From an uncultured Candidatus Melainabacteria bacterium (GTDB taxonomy: Bacteria > Cyanobacteriota > Vampirovibrionia > Gastranaerophilales > Gastranaerophilaceae): 13,581 bases of DNA. The notes under the pieces were generated by a model. The model was not told the origin of the DNA. It was given only the letters and a program-made list of their open reading frames with translations, and ran no database searches. The stretch is taken from contig CAKUVB010000027.1 of the NCBI GenBank assembly GCA_934693215.1, forward strand, positions 1 through 13,581, read 5' to 3'. Of the stretch, positions 6,753 through 13,108 are shown piece after piece. Position 1 is the first letter of the stretch. Each line of letters opens with the position of its first letter. Made by a program: the position numbers and the translations under genes.

Positions 6753-6765
6753 ATGTGTTTAAAGT

Positions 6766-6797
6766 TGAGTCGTCACGAACGATAGCGATGTAATTTA
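6766..6797. repeat. Possible remnant of a dispersed intergenic repeat (unproven)
   Basis: Bases 6766-6797, containing CGTCACGAACGATAGCGATG, are clearly richer in G+C than the surrounding spacer and belong to no gene. The GTCAC...CGATAGCGA...AATTTAG pattern recalls the short interspersed palindromic repeats reading GTCATTGCGAGCGATAGCGAAGCAATC that occur between genes in several bacterial lineages. Only one copy is in the window, so repeat status cannot be shown here. Confidence 0.25.
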
Positions 6798-6831
6798 GAA
6801 GATTTTACTATAAAATTATTTATGTTTTTAT

Positions 6832-7623
6832 CTAAAACCAACTACATTTACCGTTTGTACAAATTTCTGACTCAAGTTCTGACATGAAATTTTTTCTTGT
6901 CATTTCAAATGTTATTGGTGTTATTGATATAAGATTTTTTCTAATCGTTGCAATATCTGTGTTTGCATCTTCAGGCTCGTTGATTAATTCTCCTGCCATC
7001 CAATAATATGTTTTTCCTCTCGGGTCAATTCTTTTTTCGTAGGTGTCAGTAAACATTCTGCGTCCCAATTCAGTTATCGCAACTCCTGCTATATCTTCTT
7101 TTTCTAGTCCCGGAACATTAACATTTAGAATTGTTTTTTCAGGTAGTTTATAATTGGTCAATTCTTTTAATAACTTTGAAACGAATTCAGCTGCAACTTT
7201 AAAATCTTCAGGTTCGGAATGAAGGCTTGCTAAAGATGTCGCAATACTAGGTATTCCACACATAGCACCTTCTAAAGCACAACTAACAGTTCCTGAATAC
7301 AAAATATCTGCACCAAGGTTTGGTCCATGGTTTATGCCAGAGATAACGTAATCAGGTTGTTCTTCTGGTGTTAATATGGCATTTACTGCTATTTTTACAC
7401 AGTCGCCGGGAGTTCCTGTTGTCATCCAGCATCTTTTTGCTCCATACAAAGGTTCAACTTCTTCAACCCTTAAAGGTGTATGTAATGTCAAAGAATGTCC
7501 GGCAGCACTTCTTTCTCTATCTGGTGCAACAACATAAACATTATGCTCAGTGGAAAGAGCCTCTATCAAGGCTCTTATTCCATTTGCTAATATACCATCG
7601 TCATTTGATAATAATATATTCAT
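6832..7623 (-). CDS. surE: 5'/3'-nucleotidase SurE
   Basis: SurE is a cytoplasmic metal-dependent phosphatase that dephosphorylates nucleoside monophosphates and is linked to stress survival in other bacteria. Seen: MNILLSNDDG with Asp8/Asp9, APDRERSAAGHS with Ser39, TTGTPGDC (68-75), SGINHGPNLGADILYSGTV (95-113) with Asn98, and AxEGAMCGIPSIATS (116-130). These cover the expected metal ligands and the conserved core. The length of 263 aa is typical, and the C-terminus ends CTNGKCSWF. Start: ATG with AAAGGAA 6 nt upstream; the base at 7623 is shared with the stop of alaS, so translation is probably coupled and the two genes form an operon behind the alaS promoter. Confidence 0.97.
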   Translation of the reverse strand: MNILLSNDDGILANGIRALIEALSTEHNVYVVAPDRERSAAGHSLTLHTPLRVEEVEPLYGAKRCWMTTGTPGDCVKIAVNAILTPEEQPDYVISGINHGPNLGADILYSGTVSCALEGAMCGIPSIATSLASLHSEPEDFKVAAEFVSKLLKELTNYKLPEKTILNVNVPGLEKEDIAGVAITELGRRMFTDTYEKRIDPRGKTYYWMAGELINEPEDANTDIATIRKNLISITPITFEMTRKNFMSELESEICTNGKCSWF

Positions 7624-10226
7624 TAAATTCCTTTCAATTCGTTTTTAATGCGAGTAAGAACATCATCAACTTTAGTGATGTCTTTTATACCACCTTGAGC
7701 AAAGTTTGGTCTGCCACCACCGTTTGCTCCTGAAGCTTTAGCAATTTCTCCAACAAATTTACCGGCATTTATTCCTGTTTTTACAAAAGAATCAGAAACT
7801 TTTACTAATACCATTCTTGGTGCAACAAGTATAATGATACTTTCACCAAGTTTATTGGATAAGAATTCAACACCAGCTTTTATTGAGTCATTGTCCATTG
7901 ATTCAATTTTTGATATGAATAGTTTTCCGCCATTTATATCTTCTGCTTTTTCAATGTATGAATTAAATTTTGCTCTTGCATTTTCTGATTTTAAATCAAC
8001 AATTTCTTTTTGAAGAGTTTTGTTTTCATCAAGTATTTTATTGATTCTTTCTTCAACTTCATCATAATGAACTTTGAATTTAGAAGATAGTTTATCTATT
8101 TCTTTAATTTTAGAGTTCATAAAATCAATTGCAGCATTTGAAACAACAGCCTCAATTCTTCTTGTACCCGCAGAAATTGCACCTTCTGAAATGATTTTGA
8201 TTAATCTTAAATCAGCGGTATTGTGTGCGTGTGTACCAGCACAAAATTCTCTAGAAATTACAGGGTCACCGATACTTACAACTCTAACTGTATCTCCGTA
8301 TTTTTCACCAAATAAGGCAACGGCACCGGTAAGTTTTGCTTCTTCTATGTCCATAATTTTGGTATTGATTTCAAGTTCTTCACCAATCCAAGTATTTATG
8401 ATGTTTTCAGTTTTTTGAACTTCAGCCTCTGTCATAGCTCTTGAGAATGTAAAGTCAAATCTCATTCTATTTTCGTCAACTTGAGAACCCGCTTGTTTAA
8501 CTTCATCTCCAAGAACTTTTGTCAAAGCAGCTTGAAGTAAGTGAGCAGATGTGTGGTGAACTCGAATTTGTTTACGGCGTTTTGAGTCAATAGTCGCTTT
8601 AACAGTTTCATTAAGAGTGATTTCTCCATTAATGATATTTGAACGGTGAACGTATAAATCATTAACTTTGAAGGTTGTTAAAACTTCAGCTTTCAAGTTG
8701 TCGTTTTCGATAATACCTGAATCGCCGACTTGACCACCACATTCTGCATAGAACGGAGTTTTATTAAGTACGATATCTGTATAACCTTCTCCTTCTATAG
8801 TGGCTAAGATTTTAGCGTCACAGCTGTCAACTTCGTATCCTACAAACTCAGTTGAACCAACCTCTTTTTCTACTTTTGCATATTTCATATCTCCAGTAAC
8901 AGAGATTTTTGCAGCAGCAGCTTTTGCTCTGTCTTTTTGTTCTTGCATAGCTTTTTTAAAGCTTTCTTCATCGGCATTAATTCCACTATCTGCAGCGATT
9001 TCTTTTGTTAATTCAAAAGGAAATCCGTATGTATCATATAGCTTGAATGCACTTTCGCCATCAATATCTTTCTTTTGAGAAATGAATTCTTCAAGCATTT
9101 TGTAACCTCTATCAAGAGTTTTACCGAATCGTTCTTCTTCTTTCTTGATAGTATCAACAATTTTTTCTTTGTTTTTAACAAGAGATGGATATGCTTCTCC
9201 GTAGTTGTCAACAATTACATCTACAAGTTTGTACAAGAAAGGAAGTTCCATTCCCAAAATCTTTCCATGTCGAAGTGCACGTCTAAGAATCATTCTTAAT
9301 ACATAACTTCTACCTTCATTTCCAGGGATAACTCCATCAGAAATTAGGAATGTTACACATCTTGCGTGGTCTGTAATTATTCTTAGCGAAATATCTGTTT
9401 TGTCAGATTGTTTGTATTCAACACCTGACATTTTACAAACTTCATCAAGAATAGGTCTAAGAAGGTCTGTTTCAAACGTAGAGGCAACACCTTGACAAAC
9501 CATAGCAATACGTTCAAGTCCCATACCTGTATCAACATTCTTGCTTTCAAGAGGTGATTGGTTGCCTTCTTCATCTTGATATAATTCCGTAAATACTAAG
9601 TTCCAAATTTCAACCCATCTGTCGCATTCACAAGTATCTATTCCACAACCTCTAGGGTCATCACATTTGTATTCTTCTCCTAAATCATAATGAATTTCAG
9701 AGCAAGGACCACAAGAACCCGATGCTCCAGGAGGACCCCAAAAGTTGTCCTTTTTACCTTTTCTTTTTATTCTATCTGGAGAAACTCCAACATCTTTAGT
9801 CCATATTTCATAAGCTTCTTCATCTGTTTCGTAAATAGTTACCCAAAGTCTATCTTTATCTAATTTTAGGTAATTTGTTATAAAATCCCAAGCCCAAGGG
9901 ATAATTTCTTTTTTGTAATAGTCACCAAAAGAAAAGTTACCTAACATTTCAAAGAAGGTATGGTGACGTGGAGTTCTTCCAACATTTTCGATATCAGAAT
10001 CTTTACCGCCGGCTCTTGCACATTTTTGACAAGATGTTGCTCTTGCAGGGTCGTAAGGTGATTTTTGGATACCTAAAAATATAGGCAAAAATTGTAACAT
10101 ACCCGCAGTTGTTAGCAAAACTGTTGGATTATCCGGTACTAGAGATGAACTCTCTACTATTGTGTGTTGATGTTTTTCCTTGAAAAAATCAAGGTACATT
10201 TTTCTTATTTCGTTTCCTTTTAGCAT
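7623..10226 (-). CDS. alaS: Alanyl-tRNA synthetase
   Basis: It charges tRNA-Ala and hydrolyses mischarged Ser/Gly-tRNA-Ala in the cytoplasm. Seen: the class II catalytic core with motif 2 RHHTFFEMLGNFSFGDYY (87-104), the anticodon-independent tRNA region, motif 3 GMGLERI (234-240), and the editing domain with zinc-binding HHTSAH (557-562) and CAGTH (662-666). The C-terminal coiled coil and C-Ala domain include GANGGGRPNFAQGG (833-846). A Cys-rich insert with C188, C194, C199 and C201 (CDDPRGCGIDTCEC) lies just before the WNLVF segment. Length 867 aa is full size. The ATG has AAGGA about 8 nt upstream. It is the first gene of a two-gene operon with surE, overlapping by 1 bp. Confidence 0.98.
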   Translation of the reverse strand: MLKGNEIRKMYLDFFKEKHQHTIVESSSLVPDNPTVLLTTAGMLQFLPIFLGIQKSPYDPARATSCQKCARAGGKDSDIENVGRTPRHHTFFEMLGNFSFGDYYKKEIIPWAWDFITNYLKLDKDRLWVTIYETDEEAYEIWTKDVGVSPDRIKRKGKKDNFWGPPGASGSCGPCSEIHYDLGEEYKCDDPRGCGIDTCECDRWVEIWNLVFTELYQDEEGNQSPLESKNVDTGMGLERIAMVCQGVASTFETDLLRPILDEVCKMSGVEYKQSDKTDISLRIITDHARCVTFLISDGVIPGNEGRSYVLRMILRRALRHGKILGMELPFLYKLVDVIVDNYGEAYPSLVKNKEKIVDTIKKEEERFGKTLDRGYKMLEEFISQKKDIDGESAFKLYDTYGFPFELTKEIAADSGINADEESFKKAMQEQKDRAKAAAAKISVTGDMKYAKVEKEVGSTEFVGYEVDSCDAKILATIEGEGYTDIVLNKTPFYAECGGQVGDSGIIENDNLKAEVLTTFKVNDLYVHRSNIINGEITLNETVKATIDSKRRKQIRVHHTSAHLLQAALTKVLGDEVKQAGSQVDENRMRFDFTFSRAMTEAEVQKTENIINTWIGEELEINTKIMDIEEAKLTGAVALFGEKYGDTVRVVSIGDPVISREFCAGTHAHNTADLRLIKIISEGAISAGTRRIEAVVSNAAIDFMNSKIKEIDKLSSKFKVHYDEVEERINKILDENKTLQKEIVDLKSENARAKFNSYIEKAEDINGGKLFISKIESMDNDSIKAGVEFLSNKLGESIIILVAPRMVLVKVSDSFVKTGINAGKFVGEIAKASGANGGGRPNFAQGGIKDITKVDDVLTRIKNELKGI

Positions 10227-10252
10227 ATTTTTATCCTTTTCATAATCTATAT

Positions 10253-10276
10253 ATGTTTGAATTTTAAACCAAACAT
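10253..10276. promoter_or_regulatory. 7-bp inverted repeat ATGTTTG / CAAACAT over the alaS -10 box
   Basis: ATGTTTG (10253-10259) and CAAACAT (10270-10276) are perfect arms with a 10-bp spacer holding the candidate alaS -10 box. A dyad across the -10 and start region would suit a repressor. It is too close to the predicted start to act as a leader-RNA hairpin. Confidence 0.35.
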
Positions 10277-10289
10277 GACTAATTGTGAA
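10261..10289 (-). promoter_or_regulatory. Candidate promoter of the alaS-surE operon
   Basis: On the minus strand TTCACA (complement of 10284-10289), 17 bp and TAAAAT (complement of 10261-10266) each match five of six consensus bases. The predicted leader is about 28 nt. I saw no T-box-like structure: the leader is far too short for one. Confidence 0.55.
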
Positions 10290-10324
10290 TATTTAAATTT
10301 TGTAAAAATCTTTATTCGCAACGG

Positions 10325-10353
10325 TTGAAGGCAATAAATACAAATGTTATAAT
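10325..10353 (+). promoter_or_regulatory. Candidate promoter of the EF-hand protein gene
   Basis: TTGAAG (10325-10330), 17 bp and consensus TATAAT (10348-10353) place transcription start near 10360, giving a leader of only about 23 nt. Confidence 0.6.
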
Positions 10354-10363
10354 AAGTGTATAA

Positions 10364-10368
10364 AGGAG
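10364..10368 (+). promoter_or_regulatory. Shine-Dalgarno AGGAG with unusually long 14-nt spacing
   Basis: AGGAG lies 14 nt before the ATG at 10383. An in-frame TAA at 10380-10382 immediately precedes that ATG, so no closer upstream start exists in this frame. Translation may be less efficient than for neighbours with 5-8 nt spacing, or the site may not be the one used. Confidence 0.45.
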
Positions 10369-10382
10369 TATATTTAGTCTAA

Positions 10383-10799
10383 ATGTCACCTGATTTAATG
10401 GCATTAAAAATGAATCAACAGTTAATAGATTCTGCGATGAGTTTCCAACCTATGGTTAAATCTTCGTTGACGCCTGTTTCTGCTATAAAAAGTAATGTCG
10501 CTAGTGCCAGTCAAGAACCAGCTCAGGTCTCTGAATCTTCTGAACAAGGTGTTTATGCTGTAAAAGGCGATTCCAAGTATAAAGAAGAAATGGATATCAA
10601 CACTGATGGTGTCGTTACAAATGCAGAGATGGCTCAGTATTATGCAAAATTAGCGAATGATTATGGTGATGGTATATCTTCTTTGCAAAATAAAACTGTT
10701 GGTAATGTAGCAACCACAGCTCAAGCTGCTAATGTTTATATGGCAAATCAGGTTAATTTTTCTGCTGGATATACTTCATTGATTGAAGCTTCTGCATAA
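10383..10799 (+). CDS. Small EF-hand-type protein (138 aa)
   Basis: Residues 71-82 (DINTDGVVTNAE) fit the canonical 12-residue calcium-binding EF loop: Asp71, Asn73, Asp75, Gly76, hydrophobic Val78, Thr79 and Glu82 at positions 1, 3, 5, 6, 8, 9 and 12. The flanks KYKEEM and MAQYYAKLAN are helical, as expected for the entering and exiting helices. Only one loop is seen, so the protein may bind Ca2+ alone, dimerise, or use the loop structurally as dockerins do. The N-terminal 50 residues are Ser/Ala/Gln/Met-rich and do not form a signal peptide. The C-terminus (103-138) is Ala/Asn/Thr-rich. The start is fixed by the in-frame stop directly before the ATG. It meets the MlaA-hydrolase gene tail to tail with 5 bp between stops. 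Family otherwise unrecognised. Confidence 0.85.
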   Translation: MSPDLMALKMNQQLIDSAMSFQPMVKSSLTPVSAIKSNVASASQEPAQVSESSEQGVYAVKGDSKYKEEMDINTDGVVTNAEMAQYYAKLANDYGDGISSLQNKTVGNVATTAQAANVYMANQVNFSAGYTSLIEASA

Positions 10800-10804
10800 A
10801 TATT

Positions 10805-12961
10805 TTAGTTTTGTTTATGAGCTATGATTTCTTTATGTTGAGAAATTTCATTTTTTAGTTCTGCTAAAAATTCTTTTCTATATAAAAACCCTAAATGAGA
10901 ACCGTTATTGAGCAGTACAAGTTTGTCTTTTGCATAATCTTTGATTTGTGCTAATTGGTTTTTATTAACCAAATAATCATCTAGCGAATGGTATATTTTG
11001 TAATTGTTATTGGATTGTAAATAGTCTGCTATAGAGTATAGACTTGTTTCAAAAGCCAAATCTCCAATTACAGTATTTTCATCTTTCACTAAATATTTAT
11101 CAGAGTATTTAGAAAAATCCATATTGTTTATCGTTTTATAAATGTCACATTTGTTTGTGGTAGACGTATTTTCTAGTGTAAATACTAAATCTGATAATTT
11201 TTGGTGAAGAATAAAACCTGTTATTAATTTAGCTTCGTCATCTGAAAACGGTAGTATTTCTTTTGGTTGAATACCTTTATCTTTAAGCTTTGAAATTTGG
11301 ATTATTTTTGAGGTGGTAACTGCAACACGTTCTTTTAAGTTATCAGGATTAGTTTTCCATTCTGCTGTATTTTTGTCAATTTGTTTCATTGCATATAAAA
11401 GTTCTATTGGAGGATTGATTGAAATATACTTATCAATGCCAATAGTGTTGTTTTCTGCTTCTTTATCTCCAACAAATAATGCTGTCATTGCCCCAAAAGA
11501 AGTTCCAATAATAGTTTTGGTTTTAAAATCATATTTATGTTTTGTTTCTAATTGATTAATGATTTTGCTTGTAACAACTCTTAAGTATTCAGCATCTCTA
11601 GATGGCAAACCTGGTTTATAAATATCCGGCATGCTTTTTACAAATTCCCAATGAAAATGGCTACCTTGAATTATTACAGAATATCCTTCATCATAAAATA
11701 TTTTAGCTAATATTACTGAGTGATGAGAATTAATGCCTTCTCCAATAGATGGATAAATAATCGCTAAAGGTGAGGTTTTATCTTTTTGTAAAATATATCT
11801 GTATTTGTATCTATCTTTTGTAGAATCTATGCTCACAGATGCAGTTTTTATTCTATTGCTGAAACTTCTATTCCATATTGAAAACTCACTCCAAATTGAT
11901 TTATCAACATCAGGAATTTCAAATAATGCAGTTCTCATTGCATCTATGACCGGATTCTGTGGGCAATAGTCATCAAGATTGATGTTCGTTTTTAAAGATG
12001 TTTTTAGATTAACTCTTTTATTAGGTGGGTCTTTTATTGTGTATGGGTCTGTAAAATTAGGTGTATTTTTTATCCCGTCATCAGATGAATTTTTTTCTTT
12101 TGAAACACCATTTTTTATATTGTTATTTTTATCTGTATCTTGATTCATTGCTGGAGGTTCTATATCTTCGTGTCTTGTTGCAAGTTCTATAGAGGTGTTA
12201 AGGATTTCTTTTTTATCTAAATCCATTGTTTTGATATATCGTTCTAAACCATAAAACTTTTTTGCAATATCGTATGGGTCAGCATAAGTAGATTCCAGCA
12301 TTTTAGCAATAGGTTGCATAAAATATGTTCTATTAATGGTGAAACCAAGTTTTACAAGTGCAATTGCGGGTGTTCCGATATAGTTTGAAGGGTTTAGAGC
12401 ATTATCAAGAATACTACCCAAAATTCCTCGAGGGGTAGTTGATGAAATGCAAGGCATAACTAAATAAGGACCTTGTTTGACTTTGCATTTTGCAAGAGCT
12501 TCGTCCATACCTTTTTCTTTAGCCTCAATTCCCCAAAAACGTTCAGCAGCATCAAACATGCCGGCAAGTCCAATAGTTGAGTTTGCAATAAATCTAATAG
12601 TTTCATTTTTAGTTGATTTAAAATCTCGTTGAACTAAACTACTAACTAAACGCTTAGGATATTGTAAGTTTGTATAAGCATTTTGAATTCTTTCCATTCC
12701 GTATTTTGGCATTATTGAAGCCCACACAATATGGATAGGACGTATGGCGTATTTGTTTACCTTCATATTGAGGTTAAACATTTTTCGGTTGAAATTTTCA
12801 AATTTATCCTCGCCATTATATAAATATGAAAAATCAGGATATTTAGAAACTTCTATTTGATTTGTATTATCCTTTATTGTAGTAGCAAAAGCTAGATTTA
12901 TATTAGTGCTAAATAAACTTATAATTAAAAATAGGGATAAAAATAGTTTCTTAAATCTCAT
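10805..12961 (-). CDS. MlaA (VacJ)-family domain fused to an alpha/beta-hydrolase domain, secreted
   Basis: Domain 1 (about 49-245) is MlaA-like. It shows FENFNRKMFNLN (54-65), KYAIRP (70-75), NAYTNLQYPKRLV (94-106), NSTIGLAGMFDAA (127-139) and GPYLVMPCISSTTPRG (164-179). MlaA extracts mislocalised phospholipid from the outer-membrane outer leaflet. A polar linker (about 265-330) follows. Domain 2 (about 335-718) looks like an alpha/beta hydrolase, with nucleophile elbow GTSFG (486-490, Ser488), candidate acid Asp661/662 in SLDDYLV, catalytic-type His689 in NNGSHLGFLY, and IYPSIGEG (402-409) in the usual oxyanion-loop position. Residues 1-27 form a Sec signal peptide with a likely cut after AFA. 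No lipobox Cys is present, whereas classical MlaA is a lipoprotein, and classical MlaA is much shorter. GAGG lies 5 nt before the ATG. The substrate of the hydrolase is unknown; a lipid ester is plausible from the fusion. Confidence 0.87.
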   Translation of the reverse strand: MRFKKLFLSLFLIISLFSTNINLAFATTIKDNTNQIEVSKYPDFSYLYNGEDKFENFNRKMFNLNMKVNKYAIRPIHIVWASIMPKYGMERIQNAYTNLQYPKRLVSSLVQRDFKSTKNETIRFIANSTIGLAGMFDAAERFWGIEAKEKGMDEALAKCKVKQGPYLVMPCISSTTPRGILGSILDNALNPSNYIGTPAIALVKLGFTINRTYFMQPIAKMLESTYADPYDIAKKFYGLERYIKTMDLDKKEILNTSIELATRHEDIEPPAMNQDTDKNNNIKNGVSKEKNSSDDGIKNTPNFTDPYTIKDPPNKRVNLKTSLKTNINLDDYCPQNPVIDAMRTALFEIPDVDKSIWSEFSIWNRSFSNRIKTASVSIDSTKDRYKYRYILQKDKTSPLAIIYPSIGEGINSHHSVILAKIFYDEGYSVIIQGSHFHWEFVKSMPDIYKPGLPSRDAEYLRVVTSKIINQLETKHKYDFKTKTIIGTSFGAMTALFVGDKEAENNTIGIDKYISINPPIELLYAMKQIDKNTAEWKTNPDNLKERVAVTTSKIIQISKLKDKGIQPKEILPFSDDEAKLITGFILHQKLSDLVFTLENTSTTNKCDIYKTINNMDFSKYSDKYLVKDENTVIGDLAFETSLYSIADYLQSNNNYKIYHSLDDYLVNKNQLAQIKDYAKDKLVLLNNGSHLGFLYRKEFLAELKNEISQHKEIIAHKQN

Positions 12962-12979
12962 AAAAACCTCAATACAATG

Positions 12980-13007
12980 TTTACAAGATTTATTTTATGA
13001 ATATCAA
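12980..13007 (-). promoter_or_regulatory. Weak candidate promoter for the MlaA-hydrolase gene
   Basis: On the minus strand TTGATA (complement of 13002-13007), 16 bp and TGTAAA (complement of 12980-12985) are the best -35/-10 pair upstream of the gene. The -35 matches five of six consensus bases; the -10 only four. The terminator of the upstream ligase gene makes a separate promoter here likely. Confidence 0.3.
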
Positions 13008-13017
13008 AATGGTTTTT

Positions 13018-13049
13018 TATTCCTCTTGTGGATATTATCAAGAGGAATA
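13018..13049. repeat. 11-bp inverted repeat between ligase terminator and MlaA-hydrolase promoter
   Basis: TATTCCTCTTG (13018-13028) and CAAGAGGAATA (13039-13049) are perfect arms around a 10-bp loop. Neither strand has a T-run after the stem (minus has A-rich, plus has TATTATATC), so it is not a standard terminator. It could be a second hairpin in a tandem terminator, an RNA-processing site or an operator. Confidence 0.6.
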
Positions 13050-13062
13050 TATTATATCAACG

Positions 13063-13102
13063 TATATAAAATAAAACCTCTCTATTTAAGAGAGGTTTTA
13101 TT
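13063..13102 (-). terminator. Intrinsic terminator of the acyl ligase gene
   Basis: A perfect 14-bp stem AATAAAACCTCTCT / AGAGAGGTTTTATT (13070-13083 and 13089-13102) with a 5-nt loop starts 6 nt after the ligase stop. Read on the minus strand the 3' arm ends GGTTTTATT and runs into TTTATATAC, a T-rich tail. The plus-strand tail is also T-rich, so it may work in both directions. Confidence 0.82.
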
Positions 13103-13108
13103 ATTTAT

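Noticed and set aside
10227..10382. T-box or other riboswitch ahead of alaS
   Set aside because: The best promoter leaves a leader of about 28 nt, and no T-box-like bulge sequence or antiterminator stem was seen.
11313..11555. Plus-strand frames inside alaS, surE and the MlaA-hydrolase gene (for example 11313-11555)
   Set aside because: All lie opposite strongly supported genes, lack good ribosome sites and show no family features.
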